Source of the DNA: Diplonema papillatum
Lineage: Eukaryota > Euglenozoa > Diplonemea > Diplonemida > Diplonemidae
Reading direction: 5' to 3'
NCBI GenBank assembly: GCA_030068145.1
Contig: JAPJBO010000359.1
Coordinates: 124,001-188,000, forward strand
Length of the DNA: 64,000 nt
Position 1 is the stretch's first letter. Each line of letters starts with the position of its first letter. A model generated the notes under the pieces. It was given only the letters and a program-made list of their open reading frames with translations, was not told the origin of the DNA and ran no database searches. Positions 8,411 to 19,383 of this stretch are shown here, in pieces. Both the position numbers and the translations under genes were made by a program.

Positions 8411-10170
8411 CGGGGTTAACCCTGTCCGTCGGCGCTCATGATCGTCGGTAGGTAAATTGCGACGCGTGTGGGCAAAGACGGTTGCGTGATTGGTTGTGAG
8501 AACCACCTCGCGAGAAAATGTGAGAATGATGCATGCGCCACGCGCGGGACGCTGCAACGATCATCGTCACGGATGTCTCGACCACGGGATGCCAACGTCA
8601 CTGCAGAAGGCACGCGGACCTGCGGAGCCGGAGGCTCGGACAGTGCTGTCGGAAGGGCTCGTGCGAGGGTCCGGATCGACAACGAGAGGAAAGCCGAGCT
8701 GATTAGCCCCGCTGCAGCGGCGTCTCTCCGCCGAAGCCAGCTGAGCACGACAACGTAGTTCAGGTTCTTCCGGAAGCAGCTGAAGACGAATTGGAAGGCA
8801 CAAAAGTGTGAAGCCCGGTCTCGAGAGCGAAGACGAAGATCGACCTCGGCAGTTCCACAGAAGACGACACGGTCATCGCCCAAGCGCCGTACTAGCAGCA
8901 GCAATCGATGCGCAACCGATGAAGCCGACGGCAGTCGAAGGAGAAGCGGAGCGCCAAGCGCGCCTGAAAGCGACAATCAAGACGAGCTGCCTAGGCGAAA
9001 GCACGACACATCACGTGCGAAGTGGTAACTGCTACGCCGGCGATGCATATTATCGCCACAGCAAATTTGCCTTACCAAACCATCACCGTCTATCGGCTAC
9101 CTCTTTCTTCGCTGTCTAGCACGCGCGACAGTACACGACGTCCGTTCCGACCGATCCCCTCAGTGCTCCTGGTAAATGACAAGTACAATCCATGACAGGT
9201 AGTAACCTGCCATGGATTGTACTTGCCATACGTATGACAAGGGGGGCCCGGGGAGCGTGGATCACAAACGCCGGACCAGCACTCAACCCTTGAGGTACAT
9301 CCAAGGCACCCCGGAAATTCCGAAAAAGAACTCAGAAATTGGTGCGGACTGAAAAAATGGCCTTTCCGCCTTTTCCATGCGAACATACAATACCGATGCC
9401 ATACAACACAAGCCTTTACTCGTGAAAGCGCACACCAACCCACATAGCCCTCACTTGCTCTAACCTTTGCCCTTTGAGAATTCATTTAACACAGGTCACC
9501 GGGAGACACTAAAATTCCGGAATCTCAAGCGAACTTTAACTCTAAAAAATCAAGAATCGCCTGCATCAGTAGACCTAAATATTATCCGTTTCTGCTGGAT
9601 GCAACCTGTTGGATCGACCGTGCTCGCGCACTCCCACCTATGACAACTACTCCTTGTCGGCCGCTGCTGCCCTCACGCGCTCTTGAGCACAAGCGAGGGG
9701 GAACACGAAAAGAAAATATTCGATCGATGGTAAAAGGCCGAAAGAAACGAAGAAAGAAGAAGGAGAAAACGTTCGACTGCCTTTTGTGATTGGTTGCTGC
9801 CGATTGGCGGTGTGGCGACCACACAGCGAAATGCACGCGCGTGCTGCTGTGAGACCGTCAGAAGATACGCATAGCCGGGATCCCGCCTGCCTCAGTGTTG
9901 CACACTGAGTACGATGAACCGCACGCTGTTGAGAGTGTCCTCCAAGCAGCGTGCTGCTCGACGGAAACGCGACAGGATTCTGGTTCAAATTCTGGTTATG
10001 AGCTTCGCATTTCCCAGCAGTACGCCCCACAACGGTCGTGTCGTATGGCCGACTTCCACTCGGCCCTGCACGACTGCCGCTTCTTGGCATGCCGCACGAC
10101 GGAAATGCGGAAGCTACGGACTCGGGTTCTGGTTCTAATTCTGATTGTGTACTTGCCGCAAACTACCCGC
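8411..10170. other. No supported gene
   Basis: Several frames exceed 100 codons here, but they overlap on both strands, are Arg/Ser/Pro-rich and match nothing I recognise. The only clear structure is the hairpin at 9180-9225. Confidence 0.5.
9180..9225. repeat. 21-bp inverted repeat with 4-nt loop
   Basis: Arms 9180-9200 (CAAGTACAATCCATGACAGG and T) and 9205-9225 pair along 21 bp with one mismatch (A9195/C9210) around the loop AGTA. Such a tight stem could be a small-RNA precursor or a tiny foldback element. There is no other evidence. Confidence 0.75.
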
Positions 10171-10656
10171 ACACGAGGACAGCCGGCTCTGAAGAGGCCG
10201 CGCCGCAAGCGGCGCGGACAGCACGGAGTGCCAATCAACGTAAGAAGGAAGACGAGGAGATTCAGATAGCACAGCAGGACGCCCGAGCCGAGGCGGCCGA
10301 CGGACCACAGAGGCGAAAGGCAGAACAGGAAAGGCAGGTGCGGTCGGTACGAGAAGCGGCAATCGCGGATAAGGCTACGAGTACAGAGCAGTCCACGCGC
10401 AGACGAGAAGCAAAGCGGCCCGCGTCGCAGGTGGCACAGACCGAAGAAGCCCGTGAGGCAGGGAGTGGAGACGAGGTGATGCAAGACGAAGGGGAAGCGC
10501 GAAGCGACCAGCCCGGACGGACCAACAACGACGCAATACCAGGCGACCAAGAGAAGGAGGGGGACGCGACCCGGAGACCCGGGCTAAGTAGCCTGGAACT
10601 AGTGTGATGGATCTTTCTTCGGAGGGGCTCACGCAGTCAAAGGTCGACTTATACGC
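10171..10656 (+). mobile_element. 5'-truncated 3' end of non-LTR family 1
   Basis: It encodes the Lys/Arg/Glu-rich C-terminus of ORF2 (KKEDEEIQIAQQDARAEAAD) and the 3' tail ending GACTTATACGCA, as in the array at 18-33 kb. It differs from those copies at many sites, and the C-terminus is shifted and extended, so it is an older insertion outside the array. The flank AGCTAACCGC after 10656 is unlike the satellite target. Confidence 0.9.
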
Positions 10657-11814
10657 AAGCTAACCGCAGGTCTTGCAACCGACACACCGTGCGCTGCAGA
10701 AGCCGAAGAAAACATTTGTTGACTGGAGTATTTTTCCTTCGTGGCTCATTGAAAGATGGGCAACAATCAATGCCAGGGTTGAAATCAATTCCGTCGACAC
10801 GAACTTTCCCCCCCCCACGTATCATGCGACGAAGGACCCCAATTTCCCTGGGTTCATGGGGGAAAAAGATTCCAGCCACAATAGCCATACTGTATTGTGG
10901 GTAAATGTTGTGGCTATTCTGAAGACATTGTGGGAATGTTGTGGGCGGACCAGTACTGGACAGAAGGGGAACGTGTCAGTTAGACTTTGGCGGACACTTG
11001 CCGGCATAGCGGAGAACCCCCCCCCCCCCCATCCCCCACCTTTATATTTTTTGACGGACAAATGACGGCATGGCAAACCATGGCTTTGTCCTATAGGCTA
11101 CCGTGGCCGACGCCCCTCACCTCCCCCAGTGTGGGGAATCCCTTCGGTTCTTTGTCTGGCAGTTTTTGTCGAGCATTTCCTTGCAAGCTGGCGCTGATGT
11201 AAAACGTAACCGTGCACCGCGCGAACCGCCCCCGTTCCCAGGATTTAGGTGCAAGCGCAGCAACAGTTGCAACCGACACGGGGTGCACCGCTACGAAAGC
11301 GCGGGCGAGAGTGACCCTTCGTAAGGCCCGCCAAAGTCTAATTGCCCGTGTCTTCGCGGCACGTACATATACTTTCAAAAGCTTTTTTCATTTGGTTGCT
11401 TTTATTATTGAGCTGAATTTAAATTGCCTCCTTGGAGAGAGTCACGCAGAGCCGTTGTTCCTTCTCCATCCGCCAATTTAAGATCCGTTTAATTCATGTC
11501 ACACCAACCAAAGGATGGCTTGCTGGTACCTTGGGAACGAGCTGACCGGCGAAGTTGGCTGCCCGGCGGCTGCCTGAGTTGGGGGGATCGGTCCTCCTGA
11601 CTACCGACCAAGACTCCAGCTCAACTGGCGAAGCTGGGTTCCCACCATTAGTAGTAAAGCGACAACAACAGAGTAGTGAGATTTCATTGTTGCGGCCTCC
11701 CGCCCATTCTACACCTCTCGTGTCGGGGTAGCGACGGGGCGGCAACCTTGAACAGGACTTCCTGCAGAAGCCACGTGGTGGTTGGTTCCCAGTTTTGGAT
11801 GTCAGCCGGGAAAA
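10657..11814. other. No supported gene
   Basis: Non-coding sequence with a poly(C) run at 11018-11029. No repeat family or gene recognised. Confidence 0.5.
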
Positions 11815-11985
11815 AACCGGACACCGCGAGAGTAGGAGAAAGTAGAACGGAAACTAGAGTTTTCACTCCCCTGAGCCCAAATCCTGGACGTGGTTTCAGG
11901 TGGCAAATTTGGCAAATGATCATGATCAGAAGGTCCTACTTGGGCGGTTCAGTTTCCTCACACATTGCATGTGGCTAAAAAAATA
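11815..11985 (+). repeat. SINE-like family H, copy 1
   Basis: The order is ACCGCGAGAGTAGGAGAAAG, ACTAGAGTTTTC, CTGGACGTGGTTTCAGGTGG, AAATGATCATGATCAGAAGG, TTCCTCACACATTGCATGTG, then an A-rich end. The same order occurs at 41685-41862, 43845-43972, 43970-44140 and 48045-48165. The A-rich 3' ends (17 A at 41850-41866) suggest retroposition. No tRNA-like head was found. Confidence 0.8.
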
Positions 11986-12429
11986 TATTGAAAACTGACC
12001 GGCTGACAATCAGCCGATTGACTTTTGGAAGGTCTGCCGATCAGAAGGCTTTTGCGACAACATCTTGATTCACATCTCCGTTTGTGCATCAAGCTGATTC
12101 CGCTCCGTGGGCGGCATAGCCAAAGCTTACTTTGTTGAAAATCGGCTGATTTTGTGCGAGTCTGCCGGTACATCAAAAGAAAAGGCCCAAGATTAAATCA
12201 GCCGGCAATCCGGCTGATCGCGCGCGCACTGACAATATCTAATAATAAAAGGATAGGTGCAAGTCAGCAGTGTCGTGAGGCATTTGTTCGCACCACCAGA
12301 CCCCCGCTTAGAGTCCAAGCAAAGTTAGTCCCGGTGAGAAAGCTTCTCCCACCGCGTCTGAATCTACTGACAGACTGAACCAACAACAAAAAATTACTAT
12401 GGCGCTTTCCTTTGTTTGTGCGCACTAGC
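11986..12429. other. Non-coding; scattered CAGCCGAT inverted motifs
   Basis: ATCAGCCGATT near 12009, ATCGGCTGATTT near 12141 and ATCAGCCGGCAATCCGGCTG near 12197 form imperfect inverted repeats. No gene or element could be delimited. Confidence 0.4.
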
Positions 12430-12504
12430 GGGGACATTCCCTATTATGCTATTAAAGTTGCTAATTTCCCCATTATGCTATTAAAGTTGCTAATTTCCCC
12501 ATTA

Positions 12505-14767
12505 CCTACCCCCCCCGTGCATAAGATGGATAGCCAAACCCCCTTGATTAAGATGGATAACGGGCGAGATAGCCAATCCATCTTAAACACGGGGGTGAGG
12601 TACCCCCCGTGTAAGGCGACTACATTGTAGTCTACAGTGCCCCCGTGTGTAAGATGGATACCCCCCTTGATTAAGATGGATACCGCCAAAACTGGGGTGG
12701 CCGGCTACATTGGATGAGCACACTTTTCCACAAAACTTCCCAGAAATTCCCAAAATTTCGTTCTCTTTCACGCTTTTTCACGCTTTTTCGTCGTCTTGTT
12801 GCGTTAGTGGGGAGTCATTTGCATGCAAATGAGTACCACACATCGTTTCACACTGGTTCAGCTCTTTTCGCAAGCCTTCACAGACGTTCATACCGGGTTG
12901 TGTGACAGTTTTCTACGATGTGCTGCATGGATTTGCTCCAAAATCGTCCCCTTTAACACATGTGACCGCCAAGGTGTAGGCACTTGATTGACCGATAAAT
13001 GGCCGAAAAAAACGAAAAGGGGAAACGGTCGGTGCCCCTCGAGCTCGGGAACTAGTCACTCCCGCTTCCCTTTTCGGTCTTCCGGTTTAGCACGTTCACC
13101 ACCAGTGTGCGTGTTCTCCATTCGGACCGCGTTGTTCGGGCGGACGTCCTTGAATTCGCCAAACGCAACCCTGATTTCTTCACCAACGAAATCCTCCCCC
13201 ACCGCACCTGGACCCAATGGAAGAGGGGTTTGACTTTGGTCGGAACTTCCGAAGGGTGGGGTGACCTCACGTCATTCCAGGTCGCTAACGTAGTCTACCA
13301 GCGGCCGATAGCTCTCTTCATCCTCACCCGGACCGTCAGCCCTACGTACGTTGTGGATCGGAAGTGATCAACAAGACGAATCGGCAATTATGCCCGCTCA
13401 CTACGGCGAGACGCATTACGACTACGTCCCTGGGGTTTTTCGAGCAAGCTGCGCGGAGCAGTGGTGTCAAGGGCTCGGTAGCCCGGCTGATAGCCCAGCG
13501 CGAGACGAAGGTGACCACCTGGAGGTACGAACCTCACCAGAACCTCAGCGCCAGCACAGCGACCTCACCGACGTCTTCAACCACATCCACGACCAATCAT
13601 ACCACATCCACGGCCGAACGAGGAGCTTCTTCATCTCAAAGAGTGTCAACGCCACTCTTTCTATAACATAAACATACATACAAAAGGTGTCACGGGATAA
13701 GCCGGCAGCCGCTGCTTAACGGCTTATATAAATCCTGAGATTACCCCCTCAGGTGACGATACTTCAACCTTCTTTTCGTTTCAAAATGAAGACTGGAGTC
13801 TTCTGAAATGAAGACGGGGCTTGGTCAAATCTCGCTCAGATGTTGGATGGTGTCCTGTTACGTTTCGGGTGAAGCTACGGGCCTACTATGGGAAAGCCGT
13901 CAGCGACGTGGTTTTCCCTGGCACGGCATGTGCCGCAATTCTGAAGGTGGTGATCACTATAAATATTCCGAGGAAGCGCATAACAAGTGCCAAGCTACTC
14001 TACCACGAATCACGTTAGGTGACGTCAACAAATATGCGCTGCGCTACGAAGCAAATGAGGTTTGCTGGCGGCATGTCAGGGGGGTATGTCAGGGGGTGTC
14101 GTGCGGTCGGACAAGGCGATGCCGGATGGTCGTCGATGCCAAGTGACGCCTGCGGTGCGGACAAGCAAGCTTGTTACCATAAAAAAAGAACCCCTGTTCC
14201 TTCGCTCAGTTTCCCACTGTTTCACAGTTTCTCCAAAATTTTGTTCTCCTTCGCACTTCTTCTCATTTCCCCAGTTTCGGGCTGGTGTTCACGTTGGTAG
14301 GGAGTCAATAGCCCCCAAAAAACTGGAAAAGTATTCAGAAAACTTCCAAAATCTTCCCAGAATTTCCCAGGATTTCCCAGAATTTCGGTCCCTTTCACGC
14401 TTTTTCACGCTTTTTCGTCGTCTTGTTGCGTTAGTGGGAAGTCATTTGCATGCAAATGAGTACCACACTATGCCAGCTTTTCGCTACGTGACTCCAGAAG
14501 GGTCACTTTTTCCGCGCTTTCGGCGCGGCGCAACTCTAGTCGGCTGCAACTGTTGTTGGCAGTTGCTCACGCTTTTTCACAGTGTTTCACAGTGTTTCAC
14601 AGTGTCTCACGTGGTTCCACTTTCATACACATACGTTCCCAAGAGCGACTGGTGATATCATGTGAAAGACATGGGAATTTTTGTGAAATTTGGTGTGTCT
14701 CCAATGTAGCCGGCCACCCCAAAAACTCGAATTATTCATCCATCTTATGCACGGGGGGGGGGGTAGG
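12505..14767. mobile_element. TA-flanked DNA transposon nested in the Mutator-like element
   Basis: Inverted ends (left from 12505, CCTACCCCCCCCGTGCATAA; right to 14767) interrupt the host repeat CCCCATTATGCTATT exactly at TA, which is duplicated (12503-12504 and 14768-14769). Removing the insert restores the host repeat unit. The ends extend inward with further copies of ATAAGATGGAT (12520-12690), and an inverted GGGGTGGCCGGCTACATTGG segment lies at 12694-12713 and about 14704-14722. A direct repeat with CACGCTTTTTCACGC and TTTGCATGCAAATGAGTACC occurs at 12765-12842 and 14390-14468. The 2.26-kb insert carries OTU-like remnants and no visible transposase. Confidence 0.85.
13060..13440 (+). 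pseudogene. OTU-like cysteine protease remnant
   Basis: One frame reads RVLHSDRVVRADVLEFAKRN, then PDFF and GWGDLTSFQVANVVYQRPIA. This matches the OTU helix and the 'WGg..e..a.a....rpI.v' core. A second frame shifted by one carries PAHYGETHYDYV, which fits the C-terminal HY(D) motif with the catalytic His. The DGN-C-L-F motif expected upstream reads GN-stop-S-L at about 13047-13058. So a stop sits at the catalytic Cys position and a frameshift, or an unproven intron, precedes the His motif. OTU domains are known cargo of several eukaryotic transposons. Confidence 0.55.
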
Positions 14768-14889
14768 TATGCTATTCAAGTTGCTAATTTCCCCATTATG
14801 CTATTAAATCTGCTAATTTCCCCATTATGCATATTAAATGGGTGCTAATTTCCCCATTATGCTATCAAATAGGTGCTAATTTCTCCATT

Positions 14890-15731
14890 ATGCTAGGCAA
14901 GGGCCGCCACTTCAAGGACACGGTGCGACACGTTGTCGAAGTGCAACGCGATGTCAGCGCCAGGCTTCTAGTTTCAGTCTTCCAGGAGAAGACTGGGCAG
15001 CGTGGAATCATCAGTTCATCACTAACATCTAAGTCTAGGATTGAGATGATTCAGGAAATTTTTGGTAGCCCTCTCGAGGGTTACCAAAAGCTCCCGGACT
15101 ACCTGGTGCACCTCGTGGAAACAAATCCCGGGACCGACACACATGTGGAAGTTAGCCCCACTGGGGCACTAGGTTGCTGCAAAGCAGCATTCGCATCAGG
15201 CAAGGAAGCCCTTGCGTTTGTGTTCATTGATGCAGCCCACTTGAAGTCTGCTGCAGGGGGTGTGCTTTTTCGCAGCCGCCACGGTGGACACCAATGGAAA
15301 TTCCCTGCCACTGGCCCTCTGCATTGTCCCAGGGCAGTCAGAAAAAAATGAACCCTGGTCAAAATTTTGAGAAAGTTTAAGGCAAGCTTCCTCCCCAACG
15401 GTGACAGGCCGTCACCTTCATTAGTGACAGACGCAACGGTCTTGAGGGGGTTGTCGCGAGCATCTTCCCCTGGGCCCACCACCTCCACTGCAGAGACACT
15501 GACAGTGATACTGACAGTGACACCGATAGCGACAGCGACAGCGACAGTGAGGATGAAGATGCTGCGCCAACTTGCGATAGATGCAGGACCGTGTTTGTTA
15601 AAAGAAGAAGAGGTGCCTGGTGGTGCGACCGCCAAGACTGCGAAAAACACGAGAGTAGACAAGTCAGTAGCAGGGGAGAGATCTCCTGGATGTGCGAGGC
15701 ATGCAACCGAGACCCCAACAGTAGGGCATGA
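14890..15731 (+). pseudogene. Mutator-like (MULE) transposase, frameshifted
   Basis: Four consecutive segments in changing frames line up with the MULE catalytic core. First comes DYLVHLVETNPGTDT and then FVFIDAAHLKSAAGG (first Asp strand). A shift near 15266 leads to ATVDTNGNSLPLALCIV and NEPWSKF. A further shift leads to LRKFKASFLPNGDRP. Another shift near 15418 leads to ISDRRNGLEGVVASIFPWAH (second Asp) and HLHC. The last frame ends at 15731 after an Asp/Ser run (15492-15550) and a Cys cluster (CDRCRTVF, WWCDRQDC, WMCEACN) that could be a zinc finger. At least three frameshifts make it inactive. Confidence 0.75.
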
Positions 15732-16231
15732 CCTTGGCAGAGGCCGTGGGAAACTGCAGAAAACGGTGAAAACCCGTCAAAACCCAAAAGAATGTTTTAC
15801 TGGCATACCGGTAATGGGGAAATTAGCACCGCTTTAATGGCATAATGGGGAAATTAGCACCACTTTAATGGCATAATGGGGAAATCTGCAAACTTTAATA
15901 GCATAATGGGGAATCACCCCACTAGCGGAACTCACCTGCTTTGGTAAGTTTCATGTTGTACGCTGCCAACTACTAATAATGCCCGTACGCACTCGACAAC
16001 CTGCTTCCGTGAGTCAGCCCGAGCTTCCTGGTCTCCAGCTACACTGCCTGTCGCGGTCATTTTTTCAGACTAATATTCTTGTTTTTATTCCAATTTCAAT
16101 ATCCTGTCATCAGCACCTTTTTAGCCCCGGAAGAAGGTGCGTTAGTGGGCCCGTTGAACCGGCCTATCAAGATTGGCTGAGTGTCACGCCTTTAATCAAT
16201 TACTGCAGTACCCCCCCAATTCACCCAAATG

Positions 16232-16302
16232 TTGATCGAGTGTAATCGAGCGTAATCGAGCGTAATCGAGTGTAATCGAGTGTAATCGACGCGTAATCGA
16301 GC
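16232..16302 (+). repeat. 10-bp tandem repeat (GTAATCGAGT)n
   Basis: Seven imperfect units of TGTAATCGAG or CGTAATCGAG. Flanking AATTCACC and GGTGAATT motifs (16217-16224 and 16327-16334) face each other but do not form a clean terminal inverted repeat. Confidence 0.9.
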
Positions 16303-16439
16303 TAAAGTCACTTTCAGGGGGGCTAGGTGAATTGGCTCATAATTCTTAGTACCAACAATGCATTGTTAACACAAAAAAGATAGGCGCTTCGTTTCGCTGG
16401 TGATGTGCCGGTTGTTTGTTGCCCAGTTGTACCTACGAA

Positions 16440-16545
16440 TCCAGAAATCATTTTCGGGTTGGAACTCTGACCAACCCCAAAAACACGCTGCCTGCGTCTT
16501 CTTCGCCTAGCTAATATGTCGTAGGGCAACCCGCAAGTACTACAA
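16440..16545 (+). repeat. Dispersed repeat family I, copy 1
   Basis: CTCTGACCAACCCCAAAAAC, CTGCCTGCGTCTTCTTCGCC and AGGGCAACCCGCAAG appear in the same order as at 44660-45040, 42300-42395 and in the GH3 intron (36674-36770, 37213-37300, 37812-37900). Origin unknown. Confidence 0.65.
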
Positions 16546-17847
16546 ACGCAGGCGGCGTCCGCCCTATATATTGGAACAACCGGTGGGGGTGCAGAGCTGT
16601 TGTAAACATTCGGACAAACACTTTAACTCTGAAGCCCCTGGTCGGACGGACAAGAACTGACAAAAGCCTGTGGGGATAGCTTTTCGTGTTTGGGCAGAAT
16701 CCTGCTGCAGTGTGTATGTTTGACGCTAGGAAGTCTTTCTTGATGAAAGGCAGAGTTTTTTGGTTCCTTTTCTTTTTTTTGCGATTTCACTTAGTTCGTT
16801 GTCGATAACTTAATTTTCAGTTGTTTTCGTGTCTTGAGGGGGGAAGAACTTTTTATCTTCAGATGTTCCTGCGGCTTTTCGCATTGCAGCGTGCTTGGAC
16901 TCACTCGAGTAGAAGCCTCGCGTGCTCAGCAAAAAATTAGTATGGCTGGTGTGATCCAGACCCCGGTAGAAAGTCGGTAAGAAGTCGAAGAACCCAGCAG
17001 AAACCCGGCAGAACTCAGGGTGGGGTCCATTTTTTATTTTTACCTTTCCTGCAGGAACTCTCAGAACTACTCCGGGTTTTGAGGAGCATCCCAGGGTGGC
17101 TTGTATCCTGCGCAGTATATGCTCCCCTCTCCCCGGGCCCAAGGCAAAAAGGTGGGACTTCAGGACCTCCGATTAGACCCCAAGCTCAATAGCTCCAAGG
17201 ACCGTCGGCGCAGTTCGAAGAGACCATGTTGTAACCGACAACGGTATGACAGGGTAAAGAAATACATTCGATGTTCACCGACGACGGAACGCCTCGACAT
17301 GGCTCGACATGTATTCCCGGTGCGATACACCGGTGTGTTGAGCCTCAGCGGATCGCCGACTTTCGTCGTTTTGCTACCGCCTGGCGGCTTGGTCGTGTTG
17401 CTTGCTTGACAGTTCTCTTTCCTTTATTGCAAAGTGACGGGTATGCCAGGAGTTAAGATACGAACTTCCCCTCAGCTTTACTCCCGGGGTTTTTTCTTTG
17501 ATACTTCTTTTCCGAAGCGGGGTTTTACCCAAAAGACGGGTGAAAGCCGAGAAACCGGTATCTGGGTGTGTTTAACGTTTAGCTCTGTCCGAAGCACCCG
17601 CCGTTGAACGCGAAACACCACGGCCAATGCACGGCGGCCGTTGGTTTCAGTGTTCAACGCGAGACTTGACTTTCGGCATGCCAACGTTGGATGGACAAAT
17701 GCACCGCGACCTCCGCTGTTGAAACGCGAGCGAGTTGTGGATTTCAACGTTATGCACTGACTGTATCGGGGATGCTACAATGGGCAGCCTGCGCGGCGCC
17801 GCGGCCCGGCGGCTGTCGTCGGAGGTTTTTGGCACGACTTTTTTTTT

Positions 17848-18050
17848 TGTATAAGCAGGAAATGCTTGAGGAGACTGCCAGTTGCGATAGATCAAAGGCG
17901 GTAAATGTGCTGTAGCCCACACGAAACTCATGTAAATCTGGGTTCAGTGGCGGGCGTAAGCGTTCAACAAAAACAAGACCCACGTTGTAGTTGAATTGTT
18001 TCTCCCCTTCTAGCCTCCCTCGAAATGAGCACAAGGCAGTCGAGTATTTT
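17848..18050 (+). repeat. Dispersed repeat family J, copy 2
   Basis: It starts TTTTGTATAAGCAGGAAATG and includes GTGCTGTAGCCCACACGAAA, GGGTTCAGTGGCGGGCGTAA and GCACAAGGCAGTCGAGTATT. It is longer than the copy at 4262-4432 and mirrors 48165-48392. Confidence 0.8.
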
Positions 18051-18275
18051 CCGGGGTGAAAAACGTTGGACGGGAGCGCGACTGATCTCGGGGGGGTGGG
18101 CAAGTGGACGATGCGGTCGCGGAAGCGGGGGCCGTCAAACGCTCCTGAGCCGGTCCACCCCCGGCCAATAGACGGTGACAGACTCTAATTGTTGTTAGAA
18201 TAGACTATTGCTACCCCGGAAACCGAAGTAACGAAGTACGCAAGAACTCCACACAAACTACGCAGGAACTACGCA

Positions 18276-18383
18276 AAAGAAGGAGGGGGACGCGACCCAG
18301 AGACCCGGGCTAAGTAGCTTGGAACTAGTGTGATGGACCTTTCTTCGGAGGGGCTCACGCACTCAAAGATCGACTTATACGCA
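18276..18383 (+). mobile_element. Non-LTR family 1, array copy 1 (3' end only)
   Basis: It contains the last 30 or so bases of ORF2, the stop and the 3' tail. It is preceded at 18264-18275 by GGAACTACGCAA and followed by the same motif at 18384. Confidence 0.9.
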
Positions 18384-19091
18384 GGAACTACGCAATACGG
18401 GTAGGGGCTAAGGGCTGCATTTTAAAACTCCAACTGCAGCTGGTGAGTGTCTTTACGGTCCTGACGGGGCTTATCATGCAGGGTCAAAACCTTGTGTCTT
18501 TTTAAAACGCTCCCGCGGGGCCGATGGAGCCCTAAAAAATTTTTCGGAAAAAAAAATTTTTGCTCAACTTCCTCAAAAATTACTGCAGAGTTTGTTCGAA
18601 ACTTTTAAAATTCAAAAAACCCATTTTTTTTTCCGGAAATTTTTTTTTTGGCCATTTCCAAAAAGACACAAGGTTTTGACCCTGCATGTTATACAACTTG
18701 CACTGCGGCGAAAGAGTCCAATACACTTAAAAAATGTAGCCCTCGCCGTTTCACAAACCGGCACGAACTACGCAATACGGGGTAGGGCTACATTTTGATT
18801 CACCACATGCAGCTGGCGGCTGACTGACCGTCTAAACGGTCCTGACAGGGCTTGTTTTTACTTGCCACTGCGGCCAAATAGAGTCCAGTACACCTAAAAA
18901 ATGTAGCCCTCGCCGTTTCACAAACCGGCACGAACTACGCAATACGGGGTAGGGCTACATTTTGATTCACCACATGCAGCTGACCGTCTAAACGGTCCTG
19001 ACAGGGCTTGTTTTTACTTGCCACTGCGGCCAAATAGAGTCCAGTACATTCATAAAATGTAGCCCTCGCCGTTTCACAAACCCCGCACGGC
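18384..19091 (+). repeat. Satellite repeat (about 168-bp unit), target of the retrotransposon
   Basis: Units begin GAACTACGCAATACGGGG and contain GGGCTACATTTTGATTCACC, GGTCCTGACAGGGCTTGTTT, GAGTCCAGTACA and AATGTAGCCCTCGCCGTTTC. Starts at 18764 and 18932 give a 168-bp period; the first unit (18384) is a variant with TAAGGGCTGCATTTTAAAAC and is enlarged by a MITE at 18475-18688. Further units lie at 24182-24567 and 24849-25017. Confidence 0.85.
18475..18688. mobile_element. 214-bp MITE with TTAT target duplication
   Basis: The ends are perfect inverted repeats of about 26 bp (CATGCAGGGTCAAAACCTTG...), flanked by TTAT at 18471-18474 and 18689-18692. The A/T-rich middle also folds (AATTTTTTCGG / CCGGAAATTTTTT). 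The unoccupied site is present in the same window at 24937-24940 (GGGGCTTATACAACTTGC), which proves the boundaries. The superfamily is not assigned. Confidence 0.95.
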
Positions 19092-19372
19092 AGCGAGTAC
19101 AGAGCAGTCGACGCGCAGACGAGCAGCAAAGCGGCCCGCGTCGCAGGTGGCGCATACCGAGGAAGCCCGTGAGGCAGGGAGTGGAGACGAGGTGATGCGA
19201 GACGAAGGGGAAGCGCGAAGCGACCAGCCCGGACGGACCAACAAGACGCAAGACCAAGCGACCAAGAGAAGGAGGGGGACGCGACCCAGAGACCCGGGCT
19301 AAGTAGCTTGGAACTAGTGTGATGGACCTTTCTTCGGAGGGGCTCACGCACTCAAAGATCGACTTATACGCA
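19092..19372 (+). mobile_element. Non-LTR family 1, array copy 2 (3' end only)
   Basis: It starts in the ORF2 C-terminal coding region (CAGCGAGTACAGAGCAGTCG) directly after satellite sequence ACAAACC and ends CTTATACGCA at 19372. Confidence 0.9.
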
Positions 19373-19383
19373 GGAACTACGCA

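Larger units (their letters stand above)
12430..15920. mobile_element. Decayed Mutator-like element with subterminal repeats
   Basis: The ends are inverted: GGGGACATTCCC...TTATGCTATTAAAG at 12430 and its complement finishing GGGGAATCACCCC at 15920. ACTAGC is duplicated at 12424-12429 and 15921-15926. Inside each end, the unit GCTAATTTCCCCATTATGCT with ATTAAA is repeated several times (12455-12504 plus 14770-14895 on the left, 15808-15905 inverted on the right). The interior carries a broken MULE-type transposase. The left terminal block is split by the nested element at 12505-14767; without it the element is about 1.2 kb. Confidence 0.8.
15927..17847. other. No supported gene; two small repeats
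   Basis: It contains a 10-bp tandem repeat (16232-16302) and a copy of dispersed repeat I (16440-16545). Frames elsewhere are short and overlap on both strands. Confidence 0.5.

Noticed and set aside
8416..8976. 186-codon minus-strand frame
   Set aside because: Arg/Ser/Leu-rich, no motif, overlapped by plus-strand frames of similar quality; it partly overlaps a decayed retrotransposon fragment.
18384..18460. Telomeric repeat in GGGGTAGGGGCTAAGGG
   Set aside because: The G-rich motif occurs once per satellite unit and is not a tandem TTAGGG-type telomere repeat.
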